Assembly (NCBI GenBank): GCA_049642465.1
Contig: JBAROV010000247.1
Location: forward strand, 36,294 to 100,293
Length of the DNA stretch: 64,000 bases
Reading direction: 5' to 3'
Origin: CAWDPQ01 sp049642465
GTDB taxonomy: Bacteria; Acidobacteriota; Vicinamibacteria; Vicinamibacterales; 2-12-FULL-66-21
Each line of letters begins with the position of its first letter. The first letter of the stretch is position 1. Shown here in pieces: positions 8,469 to 17,572 of the stretch. The translations under genes and the position numbers were made by a program. The notes under the pieces are model-generated. The model was not told the DNA's origin, searched no databases, and saw nothing but the letters and a program-made list of their open reading frames with translations.

Positions 8469-9368
8469 TCAGGCGGCTCGCGGAAGGAGAAGCGTGAACG
8501 TGCTGCCACAACCGCTGCCCTCGCTCTCCGCAAACGCACGGCCGCCATGCTTGCGCGCAACGGACCGGACGATGAAGAGACCGAGACCGCTGCCTTTGGT
8601 CCGCAGCGCGACACTTGCGGGAATGCGATAAAAGCGGCGGAAGATCCGCTTCAACTCGGCGCGCGAGATCCCGACGCCCCTATCGGACACGCGGACAGCC
8701 AGCTTCTCACCGTCGATGTCCTCCAAGGTCACTCGAATCCGGATGTCGCCCGGTGAATACTTGACGGCGTTGTCGATGAGGTTCCACACCGCGGCTTTCA
8801 GCTCCTCCGGGTCGCCGAGCACCAGCGGTCGCTCTCCGGTCACGCGCTGCTCGTAGGCCAACGCTTCGGGATCAAGGTGGAATCGCGTCCGCGCCAGCTC
8901 GACGCATTCGCTCGCAACTTCACCCAGATCAACGCGGCTCCTCGCGATTCGGCGGAACCTCGACCCGGAGCTGCCCGCCCGAAGCACTTGATCGATCGTC
9001 TGCAACAGCCGATCGCTGTCTTCCAGCATGATTCGGTAGAACTCACGCCGCTTGCCATCGTCGAGTTCACGGCTCTGGAGGGTCTGAAGATAGAGCCGTA
9101 TGGACGCGACTGGTGTCTTCAACTCGTGAGTGACGGCATTGATGAAAGAGTCGTGCTGTTCGTTGCGGCGGATCTCACGGACGAGAAAGATGGTGTTGAG
9201 CACCATCCCCGCGATGAGCAGGACAAAGAAAATGACACCGAGGATGGCGAGCACCCCCCGGCGCCAGTTGAGAACGATCCAGCTGATGTTGAGGGTAAGG
9301 GCGAGCGCGACGAGACAGATTCCGAGGACAGTAAAGAAGATGACCGATCGGCGTCGGCCCGTGATCAT
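8469..9368 (-). CDS. Sensor histidine kinase
   Basis: 299 residues. Two transmembrane helices (about 9-32 and 40-62) are separated by only a few residues, so there is almost no periplasmic sensing domain. The enzyme probably senses the membrane itself or a membrane partner. The H-box HELKTP (His81), N-box NLIDNAVKYSP, and the G1 (DRGVGIS) and G2 (GSGLGLF) boxes are intact. The start ATG has TATTCT seven bases upstream and no Shine-Dalgarno. It lies between the desaturase gene and its response regulator on the same strand, which suggests a link to membrane lipid state. Confidence 0.93.
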   Translation of the reverse strand: MITGRRRSVIFFTVLGICLVALALTLNISWIVLNWRRGVLAILGVIFFVLLIAGMVLNTIFLVREIRRNEQHDSFINAVTHELKTPVASIRLYLQTLQSRELDDGKRREFYRIMLEDSDRLLQTIDQVLRAGSSGSRFRRIARSRVDLGEVASECVELARTRFHLDPEALAYEQRVTGERPLVLGDPEELKAAVWNLIDNAVKYSPGDIRIRVTLEDIDGEKLAVRVSDRGVGISRAELKRIFRRFYRIPASVALRTKGSGLGLFIVRSVARKHGGRAFAESEGSGCGSTFTLLLPRAA

Positions 9369-9375
9369 GCCATCA

Positions 9376-9381
9376 AGAATA
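9376..9381 (-). promoter_or_regulatory. Putative -10 element of the histidine kinase (leaderless)
   Basis: TATTCT on the minus strand is seven bases before the ATG; an overlapping TATATT is nine bases before it. The whole gap to the desaturase stop is 21 bases. Confidence 0.35.
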
Positions 9382-9389
9382 TACCGGTG

Positions 9390-10250
9390 TCAGGCCGCTT
9401 CTTCGACTGGGAGTCGCCGGATCTTGGCAACCTTGATGTCCCGCACGACGCCGAACGCCCGAAGCACCTTCAGAGTGATCCACGTGATGTCGAACTCGTA
9501 CCACGCCAGGCCGTGACGGGCCGAGACGGGATGGGCGTGATGGTTGTTGTGCCAGCCTTCGCCAAACGTGAGCAGCGCAACCCACCAGCTGTTGCGCGAA
9601 TCGTCTCGCGTGGCAAACCGGCGGCTGCCCCACATATGGGTCGCCGAATTCACGAGCCACGTGCCATGGAGGCCGACCACGACGCGCAGGAAGATCCCCC
9701 ACAATACGAGCGACCAGCCGCCGACGGCCAGCAGGATGAGGCCGAGCGCGGTCAGCGGAACGTAATGGTACGTGTTCAACCAGCGGTAGAACGGATCGGC
9801 TGCAAGATCTGGCGCGTACTTCGCCATCAGTTCCGTGTTGTTGTGGTGCGTGTCGCCGAAAAGAATCCAGCCCATGTGCGCCCAGAAGCCGCCGTCCCGC
9901 GGCGTATGCGGATCGCCGTCGTGATCCGAGTGCTGATGATGCACGCGATGCGTGGCCACCCAGAAGATCGGACCGCCCTCGAGGCTCAAGGTTCCGCACA
10001 CCGCCAGAAAATATTCGAAGGCCTTCGACGTCTTGAATCCGCGGTGCGTGTGTAACCGGTGATATCCCAGGCTGATGCCTAATCCCACGGCGAACCAGTG
10101 GAGCACCAGAGCGACGATGACATTCGTCCAGGAGGTGAACCAGAACGCGGCAACCGCAGCCACATGGAACAGGACCATGATGATGGCGGTCAGCCAGTTG
10201 ATCGTCGATGAGGAATAGGCGGCGCGGCCGGTGGCAGTCTGCGTAGGCAC
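9390..10250 (-). CDS. Fatty acid (acyl-CoA/acyl-lipid) delta-9-type desaturase
   Basis: 286 residues. A di-iron membrane desaturase with the three histidine boxes: HRLHTH (64-69), HRVHHQH (101-107) and HNNHH (234-238). Four transmembrane segments and the length fit the stearoyl-CoA desaturase family, which introduces a cis double bond into saturated acyl chains with O2 and an electron donor. The start is GTG with a good AAGGAG Shine-Dalgarno. An overlapping minus-strand frame of similar length is out of phase and lacks the boxes. The neighbouring two-component system could regulate it in response to membrane fluidity (inference). Confidence 0.93.
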   Translation of the reverse strand: MPTQTATGRAAYSSSTINWLTAIIMVLFHVAAVAAFWFTSWTNVIVALVLHWFAVGLGISLGYHRLHTHRGFKTSKAFEYFLAVCGTLSLEGGPIFWVATHRVHHQHSDHDGDPHTPRDGGFWAHMGWILFGDTHHNNTELMAKYAPDLAADPFYRWLNTYHYVPLTALGLILLAVGGWSLVLWGIFLRVVVGLHGTWLVNSATHMWGSRRFATRDDSRNSWWVALLTFGEGWHNNHHAHPVSARHGLAWYEFDITWITLKVLRAFGVVRDIKVAKIRRLPVEEAA

Positions 10251-10302
10251 TGGGCTCCTTCAACAAATAGGAACCTCAAAGTAGCAGCTCTGGCACCGGC
10301 CG

Positions 10303-10320
10303 TTTGTAAGACTTCTGTAA
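10303..10320 (-). promoter_or_regulatory. PhoB/OmpR-like tandem site upstream of the desaturase
   Basis: On the minus strand the sequence reads TTACAGA-AGTC-TTACAAA: two near-identical 7-mers with a 4-bp spacer, giving an 11-bp period. This is the geometry used by OmpR/PhoB-family dimers. It lies about 53 bp upstream of the desaturase start. Confidence 0.35.
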
Positions 10321-10368
10321 TCCCCTAAATGCCAGCTGGACAGGTAGTTAGCGCCTCGCCCCGCGGCG

Positions 10369-11466
10369 CTATCCGTTGCGCCGCTCGAATTCCTGCATGA
10401 ACTGCACGAGGGCCTCGACTCCCTTTTCGGGGAACGCGTTGTAGATGGAGGCGCGGAGGCCCCCGACCGACCGATGTCCCTTGAGACCGTCGAATCCGGC
10501 AGCGGTTGACTCTTTCACGAACTTTTTCTCGAGCTCCTCGCCGGGCAAGCGGAATGTCACGTTCATCCGCGACCGCGAATCCTTTTGCGCATGGCCGCGA
10601 TAGAAACCCGTTCGATCGATCTCGGCGTAGAGCTTGTCCGCCTTCCTGGTATTCAAGCGCTGGATCGCGTCCAGCCCGCCCTGCTCGAGGAGCCACGTGA
10701 GCACGAGTCGCATCACGTAAATCGCAAACACCGGCGGCGTGTTGTACATCGACTTGTTCTCTGCGTGTACGCCGTACTGCAGCATCGTCGGAAGAGTGGA
10801 CGGCGTCCGTTTCAGAAGATCCGCACGGACGATCACCAACGTCAGACCGGCGGGCGCGAGGTTCTTCTGCGCTCCTGCGTAGATAAGGCCGTATTTCGAG
10901 ACCTCTATCGGGCGGCTGAAGATGTCTGACGAGGCATCAGCCACCAGCGGGACGTTTCCAGTGTCCGGCGTGTAAGGGCACTCGGTACCGTAGATCGTGT
11001 TGTTTGTCGTGTAATGCACGTAGGCGGCGCCGGAATCGAGATTCAGTTCCTGCTGCGCCGGAACGCGGCTGAAGTGTTCCGACTCGGTGGTTGCGGCAAC
11101 GCGAACGCTTCCCACGCGTTTGGCTTCCTTGACGGCTTTCTGCGCCCACACGCCGGTGACGACATAATCCGCCGACTGGCCTGGTGACAGCAGATTCATC
11201 GGTACCATCGAAAACTGCAGACTGGCACCTCCCTGCAAAAACAGGACGTGATACTCGTCGGGTACGCCCGCAAGCTTGCGCAGATCCGATTCGCACCCTT
11301 CGATGATTTCGTCGAACGCCGCGGACCGGTGGCTGATTTCGAGCACCGACATGCCGACGCCCGGCAGCGAGAGCATGTCTCGTTGCACTTGCTCGAGCAC
11401 CTCGACGGGCAATACGGCAGGGCCGGCGGAAAAATTGAAAACGCGAGAGGTTGTCGTGGTGGTCAT
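10369..11466 (-). CDS. serC: Phosphoserine aminotransferase
   Basis: 365 residues, full length for the family. The N-terminal NFSAGPAVLP and the PLP-lysine motif YAGAQKNLAP (Lys201) identify SerC, which converts 3-phosphohydroxypyruvate plus glutamate to O-phosphoserine and 2-oxoglutarate in the cytoplasm. GAGG stands six bases before the ATG. The gene follows serA by nine bases, so the two are almost certainly co-transcribed. No phosphoserine phosphatase (serB) is present in the window. Confidence 0.97.
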   Translation of the reverse strand: MTTTTTSRVFNFSAGPAVLPVEVLEQVQRDMLSLPGVGMSVLEISHRSAAFDEIIEGCESDLRKLAGVPDEYHVLFLQGGASLQFSMVPMNLLSPGQSADYVVTGVWAQKAVKEAKRVGSVRVAATTESEHFSRVPAQQELNLDSGAAYVHYTTNNTIYGTECPYTPDTGNVPLVADASSDIFSRPIEVSKYGLIYAGAQKNLAPAGLTLVIVRADLLKRTPSTLPTMLQYGVHAENKSMYNTPPVFAIYVMRLVLTWLLEQGGLDAIQRLNTRKADKLYAEIDRTGFYRGHAQKDSRSRMNVTFRLPGEELEKKFVKESTAAGFDGLKGHRSVGGLRASIYNAFPEKGVEALVQFMQEFERRNG

Positions 11467-11475
11467 AAGAGTCCT

Positions 11476-12726
11476 CTAAAGAGTTACGACCTGGAGGTCG
11501 AGCACATCTGCATTCTGGGTCTTGATACGGTCGCACAACCCGCGCGACGGTGCACCATCCAGGTTGATCCGGGCAACGGCCGCCTCCGCTCCTTCGAAGA
11601 CGATGTTTTCCGTCTCCTGAACGTTCAGGTTGTCCCGGCGCAGATGATCGAACACATGGGCCAGCACGCCGGGTCGATCGCGGTGCCGTACGACCAGCAT
11701 ATGCGTCGCCGGAGTCCGAAGCGCCAGGTTGACGACGTTCGGAACGCGCCCCGTTTCTTTGTAGCTCCGAATGATACGAACCGTCTCGGCCGCGATGGCC
11801 TCCTGCGCCTGCTCGGTGGAGGCCCCGATATGGTGTGTGCCGTAGACGTTCGGCAGATGAACGATCGGATCGGCGAATTCGCCGGTTGCGCTGGTCGGCT
11901 CGGTTGCGAAGACGTCGAGTCCGACGCGGAGTCCCTTCTGGCGAATCGCATCGGTGAGCGCGCCCTGGTCGATGACCTCACCGCGTGCCGTGTTGATGAA
12001 CATCGCACCAGCCTTCAATCGTCCCAGCACCTGCGCGTTCACCACACCCTTCGTGTCTGGCGCAAGCGCGAGGTGGACGCTCAACACGTCCGCGCGCGCG
12101 GCAACGTCAGCGGGCGTCGGCTCGATCTCGATGCGGACCTGCCGGAAGGCCCCCTCGATTCGAGTCTCGCGGGCTTCCTCTTCCGTCATGGGCCGCCGCA
12201 CACCGTCAAACCGTCGGCTCCAGACAACGACTGGCATCCCAAAGCCGGCTGCGCGGCGGATGACTTCCTGACCGATGTTGCCGATGCCGAGCAACCCGAT
12301 GGTCCTTCCAAACACACCCCTGGCTTTGGAGTATTCCTGTTTGTTCCAGGTGCCGGCGCGCAGATCGTTGATGTTTTCCGGCAGACGTCGATCCAACGCC
12401 AAAATCAATGCAAACGCCAGCTCCGCCACCGCAATGGCATTCTTACCAGGACAATTCGAGACATAGATGCCGCGGCGCGACGCACTCGCCACATCGATCG
12501 TGTTGTAACCGGCGCCCGCACGCACGATGAGTCCGAGCCGCGCTCCATCGAGCATTGAAGAAGTGACCTTCGTCCCACGCACGACAAGCACGTCGGCTCC
12601 GGTATCTCGTATCGCGGCCAGCAACCCATCGTCCTTGACCTCGGGCTGGTAGACGACCTCACAGCCGGCGGCTTTCAAACCGTCGATTCCACTCTGCTCG
12701 AACTTGTCGGCAACGAGAACCTTCAA
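11476..12726 (-). CDS. serA: D-3-phosphoglycerate dehydrogenase
   Basis: 416 residues. A D-2-hydroxyacid dehydrogenase with the substrate region RAGAGYNTID, the NAD-binding GLLGIGNIGQEV, the catalytic Arg/Glu region and the THHIGAST histidine, followed by a C-terminal ACT-type regulatory domain (about 335-416). It oxidises 3-phosphoglycerate as the first step of serine synthesis and is likely subject to feedback by serine. The start is TTG (family N-terminus MKVLVADKF). A purine-rich stretch, GGAGATTAGGGA, just upstream can act as ribosome binding site. An insertion of about 25 residues follows the NAD motif (about 165-190). Confidence 0.95.
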   Translation of the reverse strand: MKVLVADKFEQSGIDGLKAAGCEVVYQPEVKDDGLLAAIRDTGADVLVVRGTKVTSSMLDGARLGLIVRAGAGYNTIDVASASRRGIYVSNCPGKNAIAVAELAFALILALDRRLPENINDLRAGTWNKQEYSKARGVFGRTIGLLGIGNIGQEVIRRAAGFGMPVVVWSRRFDGVRRPMTEEEARETRIEGAFRQVRIEIEPTPADVAARADVLSVHLALAPDTKGVVNAQVLGRLKAGAMFINTARGEVIDQGALTDAIRQKGLRVGLDVFATEPTSATGEFADPIVHLPNVYGTHHIGASTEQAQEAIAAETVRIIRSYKETGRVPNVVNLALRTPATHMLVVRHRDRPGVLAHVFDHLRRDNLNVQETENIVFEGAEAAVARINLDGAPSRGLCDRIKTQNADVLDLQVVTL

Positions 12727-12799
12727 TCCCTAATCTCCAATCTCAGTCCCCCGCCTTCGCGCTCGGCGCGACCGCGCGGCAAGCCGGGCCCGAGCCGCG

Positions 12800-14020
12800 T
12801 TAAATCAGATGCACGAGCAATCCATCGCGGAGCTTCGGCTCGAACCATGTGGACTTCGGTGGCATGATGCCTCCGGCATCAGAGATAGCCATCAGGTCGT
12901 CAATCGTCACGGGGAACAACGAAAACGCGACCGCCGCCTTCCCGGTATCGACCGCTTGCTCGAGCGCCCTGGTTCCGCGCGCCCCCCCGATGAAATCGAT
13001 CCTCTTGTCCGTTCGAACATCCCCGACGCTCAGGAGCTGTTCGAGCACGGCACGCTGCAGGAGCGCGACATCGAGACTGCTGCCGCGCGAGGCGTCTTCC
13101 GGCTGGGCGCGGGTGAGGTCGATCGAGTACCACTTGCCGCCGAGGTACATGCCGACTTCGCCTTTGCGGCCCGGCGTCGCGGAACCGTCGGTTACGGGAA
13201 GGCGATCGCGAAGCATCTTCAGAAACTGCGCGGCTGTTCGCCCGGCCAAATCCTTCACTGTGCGGTTGTACGGAAGTATCTTGACCTGATCGTCGGGAAA
13301 GGCGACCGCAATAAACGTCCCGACCTCCGGCGTCACGCCGGGCCGGCCCCGCATTTCGTCACGGGCGCGCGCGGCGCTCGCGGCGCGGTGGTGTCCGTCC
13401 GCTATGTACAACGACGGGATGCGACCAAATGACGCGACGAGCGTTCTGGTGTCCTCTCCTTCTACGCGCCAGACGGTGTGCTGCACGCCATCCTCTGCCG
13501 TGAAATCGTCGAGGGGTTCGGTCGCGGTGACGCGACGAGTAACGGCGTCAACTTCCTGGACCGCACGGTAAACAAGAAAAACGATACCCGTCTGCGCCCG
13601 GAGCTCGATGATGTGGCGCGTGCGATCGTCCTCCTTGTCGCGGCGCGTGCGTTCGTGCTTCTTGATGATGTCCCGCTCGTACTCGTCAACGGAGAAGCAA
13701 CCGGCAAGTCCCGTCTGCTCATGCTGACCCAGCTTCAACCGGTAAAAGTAAAGTGACGGCGCATCTTCGACGACGAGCGGGGCCGTCTCACGGAGCTTCT
13801 GAAAATTTTCACGTGCACGCTGGTACACGCGCGCCGCGTACGGGTCGGCATCAGGGGGCAGATCGATCTCCGACCTGGTCACGCGCAGAAAACTGAATGG
13901 ATTGTTCCGCGCAAGCTCGCGAGCTTCTTCGGTGGTGACGACGTCGTAAGGGACGGATGAGACGGCTGCCGCCCGTGCGGGAACAGGTCGCAAGGCCCGG
14001 AACGGATGGATCGTCGCCAT
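12800..14020 (-). CDS. DUF1015 family protein
   Basis: 406 residues. The N-terminal HPFRALRP followed by VPYDVV and the internal IADGHHRAASA motif identify the DUF1015 family. The biochemical role is not securely established. As commonly seen, it stands next to serA and serC, so a function in serine or phosphoserine metabolism is likely by context. The ATG has no Shine-Dalgarno but a TAAAAT hexamer ends six bases upstream, so it may be leaderless and start its own transcript despite the 21-base gap to the M23 gene. Confidence 0.9.
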   Translation of the reverse strand: MATIHPFRALRPVPARAAAVSSVPYDVVTTEEARELARNNPFSFLRVTRSEIDLPPDADPYAARVYQRARENFQKLRETAPLVVEDAPSLYFYRLKLGQHEQTGLAGCFSVDEYERDIIKKHERTRRDKEDDRTRHIIELRAQTGIVFLVYRAVQEVDAVTRRVTATEPLDDFTAEDGVQHTVWRVEGEDTRTLVASFGRIPSLYIADGHHRAASAARARDEMRGRPGVTPEVGTFIAVAFPDDQVKILPYNRTVKDLAGRTAAQFLKMLRDRLPVTDGSATPGRKGEVGMYLGGKWYSIDLTRAQPEDASRGSSLDVALLQRAVLEQLLSVGDVRTDKRIDFIGGARGTRALEQAVDTGKAAVAFSLFPVTIDDLMAISDAGGIMPPKSTWFEPKLRDGLLVHLI

Positions 14021-14026
14021 CCGGTT

Positions 14027-14032
14027 ATTTTA
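14027..14032 (-). promoter_or_regulatory. Putative -10 element of the DUF1015 gene (leaderless)
   Basis: TAAAAT on the minus strand lies exactly six bases before the ATG, the same spacing seen for the ZIP gene and for the propeller gene at 49774-51000. No -35 is evident. Confidence 0.4.
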
Positions 14033-14041
14033 GTTGATGGA

Positions 14042-15331
14042 CTACTGAAGCGCCTTTAGAGCGTCTGGCTTCTGACGTGGCGCCTCCGCGAGGAGCGTCG
14101 CCGAAATCTGCCGTAACAATCCGTCGCGGGCTCGTTGAAACGCCTGCAGGTAGGCCGGTGGGATCGGTTGTCCCGGCGGCTGTCGGCGCCGTTCTCTCAC
14201 AGGATCGACGAACACGCCGTTCCTTCGCAGACGAAAATCGAGATGAGGCCCCGTTGCCGTGCCCGTTGCTCCCACGCGGCCGATGAACTGCCCCTGATCC
14301 ACGTGTGCGCCGGGCCGAATCCCGCTCGCGAACGATGAGAGGTGCAGATAGTAACTCTCGAAGCCACCAGCATGCCGCAGCCGAATCTGTTTGCCACCAC
14401 CGCCTGCCCATCCGGCCGACACGACGGTTCCCGCAGCGACGGCGACGACGGCGGAGCCATATCGAGCGCCGTAGTCAACCCCCAGATGTGCTTGGCGCGT
14501 GTGGTGCACGGGATGGATCCGGCTTCGCGAGAACCGAGAAGTAATTCGGGGCTCGAACTTCAGCGGCGACATCAGGAAGAAGCGTTTCAGCGATCGTCCG
14601 GTTTCGTCGTAGTAGCCGGATTTTCCAGTGGTTGGATCGGTCCAACGGAACGCTTGGTACTCTTTGCCGTCTGCGACGAATCTTGCGCCGATGATGTCTC
14701 CGTATCCGGCGAACTCCCCGGCCCGGCTGGCTTTCTCGAACAGCGCCTCGAAACCGTCGCCCGGTTGAAGCTCGCTGTCGAAATCTATCTGCCCGCTGAA
14801 AATTTCGGCGAGCGCCATGGCAAGCTCGACTCTCTCGCCGGTAGCGTCGGTCGCGGCAATCAGAGAAGGGCGTGAGGAATCGATCTCGCCGCGAATCGCG
14901 ACAACCTCGATGTCCTTCTCAAATGGCAACACTTGCGCGTCGAGGATGTCCGGGCGGGAGCGGTCGAGGTTCACGATGCGCAAGAAGCGGTCGGTGTCGA
15001 TCTCGTAGACGAACTCGCGCAACCAGCCGTCGAGCGAGCGCACCAGTCGATATGGCCGGTCCGCGCGAAGGTGTCTGGGGTTGAAGACCGCCGCAGCTGA
15101 TTCAACTGCAGCGCTGATGAGTTCCGGGGCGAACTGATGTTCCCGGAGGAGGCTGTCGAGCGTCGCGTGCCGGGGGACACGCGACTCGATGACTTCGGTT
15201 TCCGGGGGAAGGATGACGTCGGCTCTGATGTTCAGCGCCTGGAGGGGACGTGGCGCATCAGGTTGACGCGCGCAACCAACCCCGAAAGCCAGCGACACGA
15301 CCACTGCCGTTGCCGTCCCCAGCCTCAGCAT
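14042..15331 (-). CDS. M23 family peptidoglycan endopeptidase
   Basis: 429 residues. A short signal or lipoprotein-like N-terminus (GVGCARQ, Cys near residue 20) is followed by LysM/OapA-like and linker regions and a C-terminal LytM domain (about 295-400). Zinc motifs are HLGVD (HxxxD) and YYLHLSS. The last motif reads TGPHLDF, that is HxD rather than the common HxH, a variant I have also seen in other Gram-negative M23 proteins. It probably cleaves peptide cross-links in the periplasm during growth. It lies in the minus-strand run 21 bases upstream of DUF1015. The ATG has no clear Shine-Dalgarno. Confidence 0.88.
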   Translation of the reverse strand: MLRLGTATAVVVSLAFGVGCARQPDAPRPLQALNIRADVILPPETEVIESRVPRHATLDSLLREHQFAPELISAAVESAAAVFNPRHLRADRPYRLVRSLDGWLREFVYEIDTDRFLRIVNLDRSRPDILDAQVLPFEKDIEVVAIRGEIDSSRPSLIAATDATGERVELAMALAEIFSGQIDFDSELQPGDGFEALFEKASRAGEFAGYGDIIGARFVADGKEYQAFRWTDPTTGKSGYYDETGRSLKRFFLMSPLKFEPRITSRFSRSRIHPVHHTRQAHLGVDYGARYGSAVVAVAAGTVVSAGWAGGGGKQIRLRHAGGFESYYLHLSSFASGIRPGAHVDQGQFIGRVGATGTATGPHLDFRLRRNGVFVDPVRERRRQPPGQPIPPAYLQAFQRARDGLLRQISATLLAEAPRQKPDALKALQ

Positions 15332-15421
15332 GAGCCCGGGGAGTTTAGCACGACCGTGTCGACTCCTTACCCAGGGAATCTGAACAGATGAGCTTTGACC
15401 GGGAACCTGCGAGCAGTTCTG

Positions 15422-17413
15422 TTAACGCAGCGCCATCACCCAGACACCCCAGGTTCCCGTTCGACCGCTATGGTAGGCGACGCGGCGACCGTCGGGAGAC
15501 CACGTGTATTCCTCTGCGGTGGGATCGGAAAGCACTTTGCGCATCGAGCCATCTTTCAATTCGAGCAACCAGCCGCCGTCGCGACGCACCTGAAAGATGA
15601 CCCGGTTGCCGTCCGGTGATACGGCGGGCGTACGTAACAGGCGTCCGGGTTTAGGCGAGGGAAAGACCCTCTCGGCACGGGTTTCGAGATCGAGAATCAC
15701 GAGCCGGTCCTCGAGGCTGTAAGCCATGCGCTTCCCGTCTGGAAACCAGGAGCCCCCCCACGGCTGACCCACGCGATGATTCGTGAGTCGTCGGAAGGTG
15801 CCGGTCGTCAGATCCGTCGTCCAGAGGTTCCAGACCTTTGGATGCTCCGGCTCGGCGCGCACGAATGCGAGGGTCTGGCCATCCGGCGACCAGCTCGGAA
15901 CGGCCGCAAACCCGTCTGCGGAGACGCGGCGTACGTGTCTGCCGTTTGCGTCTGCGACATAGACCGCACGTTCGCCATCACGATCCGAATCGAAGGCGAT
16001 GCGTGTGCCGTCGGGCGACGGGCGCACGTGGAAATTACTCGCGGAATCATCGACGATTCTGGTGATCCTGAGGACCGCGCCGCCGCTGTCGGTGTCGGCA
16101 CGCATGAGCGCGCTCGGACCGTTCGCGTCGGTGTGATAGAACATCGCACTCCCGACGGACGAGAATGCCGGTGAATACGAAACCTCGCTCGTGGTCAACC
16201 CCTGTGCGCGGTGAGCGTCCGTGACGATTTGACGAGTCGCCGGTTTCATTCCTGTCAGATTTGCTGCCGGCACAAGGCGCTCTGCTTCAGATGAGGCGCG
16301 TTCCGGCGTGGCCGGAGGAGACACAGTCCTGGATTCGGCTGGAGACGCCGGTGCATCCGTCCGACTCGTCAGTGCCGAAGGCTGGGCGCGATTGCCTTTC
16401 AGCGCGGCGCGATACCAGAGCGCCGGAGCGACGGCCAATGCGATGAGCGCAGGGATGGCAAGCGCGGCGAGGACTCGGGTCCGTCGGGACGGTCTTGGAC
16501 GATGCGAGACGACCGGCCGAGCCGGCGTCAGCCACGTCACATTCGAATACTCTGAGAGATCCGGACCCGGTTGGACATCGGCGATCACGGGCGCAGGGAC
16601 GAGTTCGTCGGCCCGCGGCTGTTCGTCGAGCATCGGCCAGACGGCGTTGACCACAACCTGTTCGTCGAGTCCCGCGGCACGCGCGTAACGAATGAGCTGC
16701 GTGCGCCCGTAGTGCCCGGTTGGCCAGTGACGCAGATAACCCCACTCGAGCTCGCGCAAGAGGGAGACCGGAATCCGACTACGTTCGCCGATCTGCCCCA
16801 GAGTGAGCCCGGTAGCGCGTCGAGCGCGCCGCACGTCGGAGATCGTCAGCTCGGTATCGCCTGGCGCAACGGCCGGAGCGAACGATTCCAGTACGCGTTC
16901 CGTCCTCGATAGTTCATCCTCAGTCAACGCTCCCGGTATTTCGTCAGCCGACAAGCCATCCGGCTGTTCAGCCGCGACAGATTCCGCCCAGCTCGACACG
17001 AGCTGCCGAACCACCGCGGCGGCGTCCGGCGCAGCGAAACGCGTCAGTGCTTCCGCGAAGGCGTTGAGGGTGTCGTACGGCGGCAGATCGACGGTGCCCA
17101 ATGCACGAGCGATGACGAGACGCAGCGCCCCGGGCGCGCGAAACTCCGGAGGCGCATCGAACCCGGGGAGAAGTGTGTCCAGCAGTTGTGCCGCCCGAGC
17201 GACGGATCTGCCCCCCGCGGCCACGGGGCCTTCGATGAATACCGCGCCGGACGGCGCCAGCCGAATGACATGCGCGGAGGGGACGCCGGGCGCCAGATCT
17301 CGCGCGACTTGCAGCGCGAGTTCGCGAACAATCGTGACGGCTTCAAATGGTCGCAACCGGATGCCCGCTGCGGCCAGATCAGCTAGAGAAACGGGAGCAT
17401 CAGTTCTCGACAT
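15422..17413 (-). CDS. HTH - transmembrane - PD40 beta-propeller sensor-like protein
   Basis: 663 residues. Order of parts: residues 10-130 resemble the C-lobe of a Ser/Thr kinase without catalytic residues; a RodZ-like helix-turn-helix lies at about 185-260 (ISDVRRARRATGLTLGQIGE); a single transmembrane helix at about 320-342; then an extracytoplasmic TolB/PD40 propeller with repeated 'SPDG' blades (about 445-663). It may link envelope state to DNA or to the MreB/RodZ machinery; the function is not known. The ATG is supported by GGAGCAAG directly upstream; a GTG four codons earlier overlaps the Shine-Dalgarno. Confidence 0.75.
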   Translation of the reverse strand: MSRTDAPVSLADLAAAGIRLRPFEAVTIVRELALQVARDLAPGVPSAHVIRLAPSGAVFIEGPVAAGGRSVARAAQLLDTLLPGFDAPPEFRAPGALRLVIARALGTVDLPPYDTLNAFAEALTRFAAPDAAAVVRQLVSSWAESVAAEQPDGLSADEIPGALTEDELSRTERVLESFAPAVAPGDTELTISDVRRARRATGLTLGQIGERSRIPVSLLRELEWGYLRHWPTGHYGRTQLIRYARAAGLDEQVVVNAVWPMLDEQPRADELVPAPVIADVQPGPDLSEYSNVTWLTPARPVVSHRPRPSRRTRVLAALAIPALIALAVAPALWYRAALKGNRAQPSALTSRTDAPASPAESRTVSPPATPERASSEAERLVPAANLTGMKPATRQIVTDAHRAQGLTTSEVSYSPAFSSVGSAMFYHTDANGPSALMRADTDSGGAVLRITRIVDDSASNFHVRPSPDGTRIAFDSDRDGERAVYVADANGRHVRRVSADGFAAVPSWSPDGQTLAFVRAEPEHPKVWNLWTTDLTTGTFRRLTNHRVGQPWGGSWFPDGKRMAYSLEDRLVILDLETRAERVFPSPKPGRLLRTPAVSPDGNRVIFQVRRDGGWLLELKDGSMRKVLSDPTAEEYTWSPDGRRVAYHSGRTGTWGVWVMALR

Positions 17414-17572
17414 CTTGCTCCGCACTCCTTTGCCACTTCCCTGCCAGTTGCGGACGCGGACACACGTCGAGGAAAATCCCGTAACTATTCGCAGGATTAC
17501 GAACTGATGAGCGTTGTGGAGGTCAGCGGGTCTACTAACTTACACAGCCGGACAATATGACTGTGGAGTTGG

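Noticed and set aside
8877..10055. 392-residue plus-strand frame over the kinase and desaturase
   Set aside because: It is antisense to two clearly identified genes and rich in charged low-complexity residues typical of antisense frames in GC-rich DNA.
9373..10266. 297-residue minus-strand frame almost identical in extent to the desaturase
   Set aside because: It is out of phase with the histidine-box protein and contains no recognisable motif.
11248..12558. 436-residue plus-strand frame over serA and serC
   Set aside because: Antisense of two housekeeping enzymes; no family features.
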